5,264 bases of DNA from Hyphomicrobiales bacterium (GTDB lineage: Bacteria > Pseudomonadota > Alphaproteobacteria > Rhizobiales > OSC116). Under the pieces are notes generated by a model. That model made no database searches. It saw nothing but the letters and a program-made list of their open reading frames with translations, and had not been told where the DNA came from. Position numbers and translations under genes: made by a program. The stretch is from positions 1 through 5,264 of the forward strand of contig JABSRY010000209.1 in assembly GCA_013214985.1 (NCBI GenBank), in the 5' to 3' direction. Below are positions 1 through 5,264 of the stretch, in pieces (positions within the stretch are counted from its first letter, which is position 1; each line of letters begins with the position of its first letter).

Positions 1-466
1 GTTTATGGCCTGTTGAAGAGGCTGCCATATCTGACATCACCATATCGACTTTGCCATCTGGAATGTATTTTTTAAGTTTATCCATCATGCCTTCTTCTAA
101 AAAGTCACCTTGGATAATTGTACAACCTGCGACGGGTTCGACCTCTTGCAAATCGATACCGATTAAAGAGCCTTTGCCTTTATCGAGACCAATTTTATTG
201 CTTGCATATTGCAACCAACCACCAGGAGCGCAGCCCAAATCGATAATGTTCATACCCTTTTGAAGCAACCTATATTTTTCATTAATTTCTGAAAGTTTAA
301 AAGTTGCGCGGCTTCTATAGCCTTCTTTTTTTGCTTTAACGATATAGGGGTCGTTAAGTTGGCGCTCTAGCCACAGCTTTGAAGACAAACGGCGCCCTTT
401 GGCGGTTTTTACCTTAACATGTAACTCGCGAGACCCTTTAGATGGGCCACCTTTTTTTTGTGCCAT
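1..466 (-). CDS. rlmE: 23S rRNA (uridine-2'-O)-methyltransferase RlmE (FtsJ/RrmJ), 3' end outside window
   Basis: SAM-dependent enzyme that, by family knowledge, 2'-O-methylates U2552 in the A-loop of 23S rRNA at a late stage of 50S assembly in the cytoplasm. The ATG is at 466-464 and 155 codons are visible before the left edge. After a basic N-terminal tail (about residues 1-28, rich in K/R/G) come the family landmarks: YRSRATFKL (50-58, with the presumed catalytic Lys57, equivalent to E. coli K38), the SAM-binding motif DLGCAPGGW (76-84), the acidic LIGIDLQ strand (101-107) and VMSDMA (143-148, Asp146 equivalent to E. coli D124). The remaining catalytic Lys and Glu of the K-D-K-E set would lie beyond the window. 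The tail makes it about 19 residues longer at the N terminus than the E. coli enzyme, which is usual in alphaproteobacteria. It starts 7 nt after the ppx stop and its AGG ribosome-binding site overlaps that stop, so translational coupling is likely. I am very sure of the family. Confidence 0.96.
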   Translation of the reverse strand, partial: MAQKKGGPSKGSRELHVKVKTAKGRRLSSKLWLERQLNDPYIVKAKKEGYRSRATFKLSEINEKYRLLQKGMNIIDLGCAPGGWLQYASNKIGLDKGKGSLIGIDLQEVEPVAGCTIIQGDFLEEGMMDKLKKYIPDGKVDMVMSDMAASSTGHK

Positions 467-476
467 AATTTACCTA
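467..476 (-). promoter_or_regulatory. rlmE ribosome-binding site overlapping the ppx stop codon
   Basis: Read on the minus strand, the ppx stop TAG is followed directly by GTAAATT and the rlmE ATG. The only Shine-Dalgarno-like core, AGG (475-473), uses the last two bases of the stop codon and lies 6 nt before the ATG. Ribosomes ending on ppx would therefore cover the rlmE start region. The sequence shows the arrangement; coupling is inferred. Confidence 0.6.
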
Positions 477-2030
477 CACATTTCTATAATCATTATCATT
501 GCGCAAATCTTTGCTCATAAGATTGGTTAATATACCTTCTCTTAAGCCTCTATCTGCTACTCTTGTTCGTTCGGCTGGCCACTTTTTATATATCGCATTA
601 AATATTGCGCAACCTGCTAATACTAAATCTGCTCTTTCGGCACCAATACAAGGGTGGTTTGAGCGCCCTTCATATTTCATATCTATTAGCATATTGGTTA
701 CGCCAATAGATAAAGCACTTTCTAGCCAGAAACCATCTATTCTACGGCGATCATATTGTTCTAACTTCAAATGAATACCCGCTACGGTGGTTACAGTACC
801 TGAAGTACCTAGTAGATGAAATTTTTCATTTGTAATTTTTTGAGTTATTTGATGCTTTTCTTCAAATGGCGAGAGTAGCACATCGACATGATCCATCATT
901 TGGGCCATTATATCGTGCGTTACGTCGCGCCCGCCAAACTTTTCGGATAAAGTAACAACGCCTACTGGCAAACTTACCCAATCGATAATTCTATAACTTG
1001 GATGATAGGGAGAATTTTCAATTTGATGGCCGTCAGTTGAAGCGCTTTTTGGTGATATTTCGACTAAAATTAGCTCGGAGCTACCGCCGCCAATATCAAA
1101 CACCAATGCATAATCGCTCTTATCGTCTAACAAAGCGGCACAACCTGCAACCGCTAGTTTGGCCTCGGTTTCTTGATCGATAATTTCTAACTTCAGACCC
1201 GTTTCGGCATGGACACGGTGGATAAACTCTGCGCCATTTACCGCACGGCGGCTTGCTTCTGTCGCAATTAACCTCGATTTATGAACGCCGCGATAGGCCA
1301 TTTTTTCGCTGCATATTTTCAGCGCATCAATGGTGCGATCCATCGCTTCATCTGAAAGACGATTGCCGTTACCTAGCCCCTCGCCCAAGCGGATAATGCG
1401 TGAAAAACTATCGACTACTCTAAAGCCGCGCCTTTGTGGTTTAGCAAGTAATAAACGGCAATTATTTGTGCCCAAATCTAATGCGCCATAAATTGCAGGT
1501 TTTTGGCGGCCTGCATGACGGTTATTGCGCAAATATGGTTGGGATATTTGGTTTTTATTGTCTGAATTGTTGAATTCGGCTCTTTTTTCGGTTTTATGTT
1601 TTTGGCGTTCGGCTTTTTTATCGAGAAACCCGCGGTTGACTTTAGCCCGCACAGGGGGGCTTGTATCCGCAGCATTTCGCTTGGAAAATTTATCTTTTCT
1701 ACTTTGTGTTGTATCGCCGCGTTTGTTAGATGAACCGCCAGATGGTACAGATTTTACTCGATCTTTATCAAACCTATATGAATTTTGTTTCTTTTGGGTT
1801 GCGTTACGCTTGGCTTTCCTATCATCGGACTGATTTGGAGTATCGCCTTTAGAGTCGCTTCTGTTGAAACTTTTATTTTGATTTTGTAAATTCTTTTCGT
1901 CTGTATCCTTGTTGCTATTGCTGTTATCTAACTTATTAATATGATACGCAGAATCGTTATTCTCGCGTTTATATTTATTATGACGTCCAACACTTTTGGG
2001 CTTATCGCCCCTATAAGTGTTTTTGTTCAA
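474..2030 (-). CDS. ppx: Ppx/GppA family exopolyphosphatase / guanosine pentaphosphatase with long disordered basic N-terminus
   Basis: Cytoplasmic phosphatase of the ASKHA superfamily; relatives release phosphate from the end of polyphosphate chains and/or convert pppGpp to ppGpp. The catalytic part covers about residues 179-510: phosphate-1 motif ALDLGTNNCRLLLA (183-196), IATEASRRA (255-263), EIIDQETEA (282-290, with a Glu where E. coli PPX has its catalytic E121), phosphate-2 motif FDIGGGSSEL (311-320, Glu319 matching E150), and LLGTSGTVTTVAG (406-418). Residues 1-178 have no domain I can recognise and are almost entirely K/R/N/S/D/Q, so probably disordered. It is a short-type enzyme without the extra C-terminal domains of E. 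coli Ppx. The start is TTG at 2030: AAAGGA lies 6 nt upstream, and the next in-frame Met is residue 230, inside the domain. rlmE follows at once. Polyphosphatase versus pentaphosphatase activity cannot be decided from sequence. Confidence 0.93.
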   Translation of the reverse strand: MNKNTYRGDKPKSVGRHNKYKRENNDSAYHINKLDNSNSNKDTDEKNLQNQNKSFNRSDSKGDTPNQSDDRKAKRNATQKKQNSYRFDKDRVKSVPSGGSSNKRGDTTQSRKDKFSKRNAADTSPPVRAKVNRGFLDKKAERQKHKTEKRAEFNNSDNKNQISQPYLRNNRHAGRQKPAIYGALDLGTNNCRLLLAKPQRRGFRVVDSFSRIIRLGEGLGNGNRLSDEAMDRTIDALKICSEKMAYRGVHKSRLIATEASRRAVNGAEFIHRVHAETGLKLEIIDQETEAKLAVAGCAALLDDKSDYALVFDIGGGSSELILVEISPKSASTDGHQIENSPYHPSYRIIDWVSLPVGVVTLSEKFGGRDVTHDIMAQMMDHVDVLLSPFEEKHQITQKITNEKFHLLGTSGTVTTVAGIHLKLEQYDRRRIDGFWLESALSIGVTNMLIDMKYEGRSNHPCIGAERADLVLAGCAIFNAIYKKWPAERTRVADRGLREGILTNLMSKDLRNDNDYRNV

Positions 2031-2036
2031 CTTATA

Positions 2037-2042
2037 TCCTTT
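2037..2042 (-). promoter_or_regulatory. ppx ribosome-binding site supporting a TTG start
   Basis: On the minus strand AAAGGA lies 6 nt before TTG (2030-2028). With no in-frame ATG until residue 230, well inside the conserved catalytic domain, this site decides the start. A GTG or TTG further inside the basic tail could be used, but I saw none with a comparable ribosome-binding site. Confidence 0.6.
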
Positions 2043-2045
2043 CGA

Positions 2046-2060
2046 GGGTATAGTTTACCC
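2046..2060. repeat. Short perfect inverted repeat GGGTA-N5-TACCC upstream of ppx
   Basis: Five-base arms GGGTA (2046-2050) and TACCC (2056-2060) flank a 5-base spacer TAGTT. The element ends 15 nt before the ppx TTG, just upstream of its Shine-Dalgarno sequence. It could be a small operator or a short leader hairpin, but five-base arms are common by chance. Confidence 0.35.
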
Positions 2061-2130
2061 GAGTTGGACATAAGTTAACACAATGCGATAAGAAATTGAA
2101 TTTAAATGTAATTTTTTTTTAAGTTTTTAA

Positions 2131-2149
2131 GGTTATTGTGTAAATAACC
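2131..2149. repeat. Perfect 7-bp inverted repeat GGTTATT-N5-AATAACC upstream of the small ORF
   Basis: GGTTATT (2131-2137) and AATAACC (2143-2149) are exact reverse complements separated by GTGTA. It ends 15 nt before the ATG of the small plus-strand gene, immediately ahead of its ribosome-binding site. Its size and symmetry suit a dimeric regulator's operator in the divergent spacer, or a weak hairpin in the 5' leader. There is no T-run after it on the plus strand, so it is not an obvious terminator. Function is inferred only. Confidence 0.45.
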
Positions 2150-2153
2150 AGAG

Positions 2154-2159
2154 TAGGAA
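2154..2159 (+). promoter_or_regulatory. Ribosome-binding site of the small Met/Ala-rich protein gene
   Basis: TAGGAA, with an AGGA core at 2155-2158, lies 6 nt before the ATG at 2165. This well-placed site is a main reason to accept the short reading frame as a real gene. Confidence 0.65.
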
Positions 2160-2164
2160 CGCGT

Positions 2165-2371
2165 ATGGAAATTTCACCAATGACTGCAATGCACGCTATG
2201 AGTGCACAAGGGCAAACCCAACAAATAATGAATGCGAGCATGGTAAAGGCCGCGCATGCATCTGAAATGGCAATGGTTGAAATGATAGAACAAGCAACCG
2301 AAATGGTGAAGGCAAATCAAGCGCCCGCCCCTGCTGGCATGGGTGCTAAAGTTGATAAATTGGCATAATAT
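2165..2371 (+). CDS. Small Met/Ala-rich protein, possible YjfB-type putative motility protein
   Basis: A 67-aa protein (TAA at 2369-2371) with 11 methionines, many Ala and Gln, no Cys or Trp, no signal peptide and no membrane segment. The region around residues 12-50 looks like one amphipathic helix, with Met and hydrophobic residues recurring at helical spacing (IMNASMVKAA, then EMAMVEMIEQ). After a short NQAPAPAGMG linker the chain ends in AKVDKLA. The layout resembles the YjfB 'putative motility protein' family (Pfam PF14070): an N-terminal MD/E-hydrophobic start, a helix with a central Lys-x-Ala stretch, and a Gly-x-x-Val/Ile-Asp-x-x-Ala ending. This match is from memory of the family pattern and is not a search result. 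The biochemical role of that family is unknown. The gene is divergent from ppx, convergent with aroG and apparently monocistronic. A good ribosome-binding site and low-complexity but structured protein support it as coding; the opposite-strand frame is its shadow. Confidence 0.75.
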
Positions 2372-2408
2372 TAAAACCATGCGTTAGATTATTATAAATT
2401 AAATAGAC

Positions 2409-2435
2409 AAAAAATGGCTTGGAAAACCAAGCCAT
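2409..2435 (-). terminator. Rho-independent terminator of aroG, possibly serving both directions
   Basis: ATGGCTTGG (2414-2422) and CCAAGCCAT (2427-2435) form a perfect 9-bp stem with a 4-base loop. On the minus strand the stem is followed by a run of T (2413-2409), the classic intrinsic terminator form, about 27 nt after the aroG stop. On the plus strand the downstream sequence is only moderately T-rich (ATCTTTAACATATTTT), so it may also end the convergent small-gene transcript, less efficiently. Confidence 0.88.
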
Positions 2436-2461
2436 ATCTTTAACATATTTTATATTACAAC

Positions 2462-3820
2462 CTAACCACCGTTACGTTCATCTGCTATGCGCTCGGCAAG
2501 GCGGAATGAAAGCTCTAGAGATTGGTCTGCATTTAAACGTGGATCGCAATGTGTGTGGTAACGATCTGATAAATCTTGATCAGAAACAAGGTTTGTACCA
2601 CCTGTACATTCGGTTACATTTTTGCCTGTCATTTCAAAATGTACGCCGCCTGCATAGGAGCCTTCGGTTTTATGCACATCGAAGAAACGGTTTACTTCTG
2701 ACAAAATACTATCGAACGGGCGGGTTTTATAACCACTTTCGGAGGTAATTGTATTACCATGCATCGGATCGCATGACCAAACTACGGTGCGGCCAGCACG
2801 TTCTACTTTGCGAATAAGCTCAGGCAAATGCTTCTCAACATTATTTGCGCCATAACGACAAATAAGTACAATACGCCCTGCTTCATTATTAGGGTTTAAA
2901 ATATCGAGCAATTGCAACAACTCATCTGGGTTTAAGCTTGGACCACATTTAATGCCAATTGGGTTTTTTACACCGCTGCAATATTCTACATGGGCATGGT
3001 CTGGTTGGCGTGTTCTATCACCAATCCAAATCATATGACCTGAAGTTGCATAATATTCGTCTGTAAGGCTATCTTTACGGGTTAGCGCTTCTTCATAACC
3101 AAGCAGCAATGCTTCATGGCTTGTATAGATATTGGTTGCACGCAATTGATGGGTATTTGCTGGCGTAATGCCGCATGCCCGCATGAAAGATATAGATTCT
3201 TCAATCTTATCGGTCATTTTTTTATAACGTGCACCTGCTTCGGTACCTTCTAAAAAACCTAAATTCCAACGGTGAGAATTTTCGATATCTGCAAAGCCAC
3301 CAGATGCAAATGCGCGCAAAAGATTAAGCGTTGCCGCAGATTGGCGGTATGCTTTTAACAGACGTTCTGGGTCTGGAATACGTTGTTCTGGGGTGAAATC
3401 GATACCGTTTACAATATCACCTTTATAAGACGGTAATTCGACACCACCTTTAGTTTCCATCGTTGATGAACGTGGTTTAGCAAATTGACCTGCAATACGG
3501 CCAATTTTTACCACTGGTTTGGAGCCGCCAAATGTAAGAACTAAAGACATTTGAAGCATGACTTTGAAGAAATCACGAATGTTATCGCCGCTATGTTCTG
3601 CAAAGCTTTCTGCACAATCACCGCCTTGCAGTAAAAATGCTTTACCATTTGCTACATCTGCAAGTTCACTTTTTAGGTTGCGGGCTTCGCCTGCAAACAC
3701 CAAAGGTGGGAATTCATTTATCTTTTTTTCTACTGTTGCTAAATTTTCAGCATCTGGATATTCAGGGATCTGCAATGCAGGTTTGTTTCTCCAGCTATTT
3801 GGGGTCCATAATTCGCTCAT
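2462..3820 (-). CDS. aroG: Class II 3-deoxy-7-phosphoheptulonate (DAHP) synthase
   Basis: Condenses phosphoenolpyruvate and erythrose 4-phosphate to DAHP, the committed first step of the shikimate pathway (cytoplasm, divalent-metal dependent). It is a complete 452-aa protein, close to the M. tuberculosis class II enzyme. The N-terminus carries the usual WTPNSWRNKPALQIPEYPD-type opening. Expected metal ligands are all present: Cys69 in LLQGGDCAESF, His354 in CDPMHGNT (350-357), Glu396 in GGVHFEMTG (391-399) and Asp426 in HCDPRLN (424-430). Their spacing matches C87/H369/E411/D441 of the mycobacterial enzyme as I recall it. Substrate-phosphate residues are likely in GRIAGQFAKPRS (107-118), WIGDRTRQ (265-272) and IGIKCGPS (288-295). 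The ATG at 3820 has AAAGGT 6 nt upstream. It has its own terminator, and a gene-free 310-bp stretch upstream, so probably its own promoter. No leader peptide or attenuator was seen, and aromatic feedback control cannot be judged. Confidence 0.97.
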   Translation of the reverse strand: MSELWTPNSWRNKPALQIPEYPDAENLATVEKKINEFPPLVFAGEARNLKSELADVANGKAFLLQGGDCAESFAEHSGDNIRDFFKVMLQMSLVLTFGGSKPVVKIGRIAGQFAKPRSSTMETKGGVELPSYKGDIVNGIDFTPEQRIPDPERLLKAYRQSAATLNLLRAFASGGFADIENSHRWNLGFLEGTEAGARYKKMTDKIEESISFMRACGITPANTHQLRATNIYTSHEALLLGYEEALTRKDSLTDEYYATSGHMIWIGDRTRQPDHAHVEYCSGVKNPIGIKCGPSLNPDELLQLLDILNPNNEAGRIVLICRYGANNVEKHLPELIRKVERAGRTVVWSCDPMHGNTITSESGYKTRPFDSILSEVNRFFDVHKTEGSYAGGVHFEMTGKNVTECTGGTNLVSDQDLSDRYHTHCDPRLNADQSLELSFRLAERIADERNGG

Positions 3821-3826
3821 TCTTCT

Positions 3827-3832
3827 ACCTTT
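3827..3832 (-). promoter_or_regulatory. aroG ribosome-binding site
   Basis: On the minus strand AAAGGT lies 6 nt before the aroG ATG and fixes that start, which also agrees with the conserved N-terminal family sequence. Confidence 0.65.
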
Positions 3833-4130
3833 TACACGGCATTTTATACCATTTTTATTATCACCATCGCAGCTTATACGGCTTTTAAAAAATAACTAGC
3901 GTATAAATAACATTTAGTGATAATTTTCCCCAAAATACACCATTTACGAAAGAATCTTGCGCTATGCCGATAATAAATCATCTAATTGGAGTGATTTTTG
4001 TCTTAAAGTTGGGTTATATCATCAATAACTGCTTGAACCGCACTTATAGTATTTTTTTAACAGAATGCATTTATTTAGTTCGCTATAACTAGTGCTGTGT
4101 TTACGATATGAAGGTATCGTTAGATATTGC
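3833..4130. other. Gene-free AT-rich stretch between the flavodoxin-like gene and aroG
   Basis: About 300 bases hold no convincing coding frame, tRNA or repeat. On the aroG strand there are AT-rich -10-like strings close to the gene (GATAAT at about 3860 and TATAAA at about 3845), but neither has a good -35 partner, so I do not call a promoter box. The only clear symmetry is ACGATA-N6-TATCGT at 4103-4120, about 10 nt downstream of the flavodoxin-like stop. It lacks a following T-run on either strand and is not a standard terminator. The aroG promoter presumably lies here. Confidence 0.5.
4103..4120. repeat. Inverted repeat ACGATA-N6-TATCGT downstream of the flavodoxin-like gene
   Basis: Perfect 6-bp arms (4103-4108 and 4115-4120) separated by TGAAGG. 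It falls 10 nt beyond the stop of the minus-strand flavodoxin-like gene, where an mRNA 3' hairpin could form. With no T-run and few GC pairs it would be a weak terminator at best; it may be chance. Confidence 0.3.
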
Positions 4131-4700
4131 TTATTGGTTTGAAGAATGTTGCCATTTTTTTGTTGCATTTGCAATGCGTTCTCCAAACAGCGTTGCTGTT
4201 CTAGCATCATAATCTGATATAAGTTTGCTTTTATCTCTATCGGATAGCGCCATCAAACCTAGATACGAGCCTGCTTCATTAATCCGCAAATCATCTTTGG
4301 TGTAGAAACTACCTATTTGATTTTGTCCAACCCATATCATGCCATGTTGCGCTGCAAATATTGACATTTGAACAAGACTATTTAATTTATCACCACTCGG
4401 GCTGCTACCAACTGTAAACCCTGCGGCGATTTTATCTGCCCACATTTGCTCAACCCAGAAATCACTCGTTTCATCCATAAATAGTTTGAATGCCCCTGAT
4501 ACATTACCCATGTAGGTGGGGCATCCAAAAATAATGGCGTTGGCTTCATGCAATTTTTTCCACGAGTTAGAAGATAGGTTTGAAATATCAAATAATTCAG
4601 CTTTGATGCTTGGAATATTTAATATACCTTCTAAAACGAACTCGGCCAGCTTTCTAGTATGGCCTGACCCAGAATAATATGGAATTGCGATAGAAATCAT
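4131..4700 (-). CDS. Flavodoxin-fold NAD(P)H-dependent FMN oxidoreductase (WrbA/flavodoxin-like)
   Basis: A 189-aa soluble protein of the flavodoxin/WrbA superfamily, expected to bind FMN and take part in NAD(P)H-dependent electron transfer, possibly two-electron quinone reduction. The first strand and phosphate loop read IAIPYYSGSGHTRKLAE (4-20). The second FMN loop is GCPTYMGNVSGAFKLFMDE (59-77), matching the GSPTYFGN-type motif of WrbA. A third conserved region, AAGFTVGSSPSGDKLNSL (92-109) followed by HGMIWVG (119-125), matches the WrbA segment that ends HHGMIIVG. The length is close to WrbA (about 200 aa). The ATG at 4700 is the only sensible start because an in-frame stop lies 9 nt upstream. 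No clear Shine-Dalgarno is visible; translation probably depends on the gor gene ending 24 nt upstream. I leave the symbol empty because the superfamily has several enzymes with different substrates. Confidence 0.85.
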   Translation of the reverse strand: MISIAIPYYSGSGHTRKLAEFVLEGILNIPSIKAELFDISNLSSNSWKKLHEANAIIFGCPTYMGNVSGAFKLFMDETSDFWVEQMWADKIAAGFTVGSSPSGDKLNSLVQMSIFAAQHGMIWVGQNQIGSFYTKDDLRINEAGSYLGLMALSDRDKSKLISDYDARTATLFGERIANATKKWQHSSNQ

Positions 4701-4724
4701 TTTAATTTATCTATGTTTCATTAT

Positions 4725-5264
4725 TTATGATCTGGTTGGTACTTTCATTGTAACTAGCTCTTCGGATGCAGTTGGATGAACTGCCATTGTTGCATCGAAA
4801 TCGGCTTTGGTTGCGCCCATGCGCATTGCCACACCGACCAGCTGAATCATCTCACCTGCGTCATCACCCATAATATGAACACCTAGCATTTTGTCGGTTT
4901 TTTGATCGACCACCAATTTCATCAGCATTTTGCTCTCACTGCCTGCCAATATATTTTTCATTGGACGAAAATTTGACACATAAACATCTATGCTATCATA
5001 TTCTTCTCTTGCTTGTGCTTCTGTTAAACCAATTGTTCCGATTTCAGGTTGGCTAAATACTGCTGTTGGAATGAGGTTATGATCGACTGCCATTGGGTTA
5101 TCGTTAAACAATGTTTCGGCAACGGCATTACCTTCGCGGATGGCGACTGGTGTTAGATTTGCTCTATCGGTTACATCGCCCACCGCATAAATATTATCGA
5201 CACTGGTTTGAGACTGCGGGCTGACCAAAATTTCGCCTTTTTTGCCTTGATTAACACCTAATTT
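4725..5264 (-). CDS. gor: Glutathione-disulfide reductase, C-terminal part (5' end outside window)
   Basis: NADPH- and FAD-dependent flavoenzyme that reduces oxidised glutathione in the cytoplasm. The window holds the last 179 residues and the TAA stop. The frame runs open through the right edge (KLGVNQGKKGEILVSPQ...), so the TTG at 5228 is an internal Leu codon, not a start. Visible landmarks are the FAD-contacting IYAVGDVTDR (about 25-34 of the visible part), LTPVAIREG, then the dimerisation domain with IPTAVFSQPEIGTIGLTE, FRPMKN, MGDDAGEMIQLVG, and the C-terminal HPTASEE (163-169) that supplies the active-site His-Glu pair to the partner subunit. These favour glutathione reductase over dihydrolipoamide or mercuric reductase, and resemble the rhizobial form. 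The N-terminal redox-active CxxxxC disulfide and NADPH-binding domain lie outside. The flavodoxin-like gene follows after 24 nt, probably in the same transcript. Confidence 0.94.
   Translation of the reverse strand, partial: KLGVNQGKKGEILVSPQSQTSVDNIYAVGDVTDRANLTPVAIREGNAVAETLFNDNPMAVDHNLIPTAVFSQPEIGTIGLTEAQAREEYDSIDVYVSNFRPMKNILAGSESKMLMKLVVDQKTDKMLGVHIMGDDAGEMIQLVGVAMRMGATKADFDATMAVHPTASEELVTMKVPTRS

Noticed and set aside
499..774. Plus-strand open frame of 91 aa, and similar ones at 998-1183 and 1525-1833
   Set aside because: They lie wholly antisense to the conserved ppx gene and their products show no family motif; they are shadow frames.
2064..2092. Possible flagellar sigma-28-like -10 (TGCGATAA at 2084-2091) ahead of the putative motility protein
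   Set aside because: It matches only 6 of 8 positions and no TAAAGTTT-like -35 lies at the required distance; the sigma-70 alternative TTGGAC-N17-GATAAG is also poor.
2111..2120. T-run in the ppx/small-gene spacer as a terminator
   Set aside because: No stem precedes it on the plus strand. On the minus strand it is an A-tract upstream of ppx, possibly promoter-associated, but without clear -35/-10 boxes.
2174..2380. Minus-strand open frame of 68 aa opposite the small gene
   Set aside because: The product is a His/Cys-rich reversal of the Met/Ala codons of the plus-strand gene, with no ribosome-binding site; the plus frame has AGGA at correct spacing and a sensible protein.
3558..3899. Overlapping plus-strand frames of 113 and 83 aa at the start of aroG
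   Set aside because: They are antisense to the conserved N-terminal part of DAHP synthase, lack family motifs and are best explained as shadows.
3923..3936. ATTTT-CCCC-AAAAT dyad in the aroG upstream spacer
   Set aside because: Only five A/T pairs; expected often by chance in AT-rich DNA and not a stable hairpin.
4022..4210. Minus-strand 62-aa frame running from the flavodoxin-like gene into the spacer
   Set aside because: It overlaps the end of a conserved gene in another frame, has no recognisable motif, and its part in the spacer looks non-coding.
5226..5228. TTG as a start codon of a 167-aa protein at the right edge
   Set aside because: The frame continues upstream to the window edge with residues that fit glutathione reductase, so this is an internal Leu codon of a truncated gene.

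Overview
The window looks like ordinary chromosomal housekeeping DNA from a low-GC (about 40% by eye) alphaproteobacterium, most likely Hyphomicrobiales-like. The evidence is a class II DAHP synthase of the bacterial type, a glutathione reductase tail of rhizobial type, and a Ppx/GppA phosphatase with a long basic N-terminal extension directly upstream of rlmE. These assignments rest on protein motifs read by eye; no database search was possible.

Layout. Five of the six genes lie on the minus strand. From the left edge: rlmE (cut by the window edge; 23S rRNA 2'-O-methyltransferase) lies 7 nt downstream of ppx (exopolyphosphatase/guanosine pentaphosphatase family), and the two almost certainly form one operon. 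A 134-nt divergent spacer with two short perfect inverted repeats separates ppx from a plus-strand 67-aa Met/Ala-rich small protein that resembles the YjfB 'putative motility protein' family. This small gene converges on aroG, and a strong hairpin terminator sits between them. aroG encodes a complete class II 3-deoxy-7-phosphoheptulonate synthase, the first step of aromatic amino acid synthesis. Upstream of aroG is a roughly 310-bp gene-free stretch, then a flavodoxin-fold FMN oxidoreductase gene 24 nt downstream of the glutathione reductase gene gor, which is cut by the right edge.

How the genes fit together. ppx-rlmE links polyphosphate/(p)ppGpp phosphate metabolism with late 50S maturation. 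gor and the flavodoxin-like protein form a plausible redox pair (NADPH-dependent thiol and flavin chemistry). aroG appears to be its own transcription unit, with its own ribosome-binding site and terminator. The small plus-strand gene is the only clearly poorly characterised element. I see no mobile element, CRISPR array, tRNA, rRNA or defence system, and nothing that I would call a new multi-gene system.
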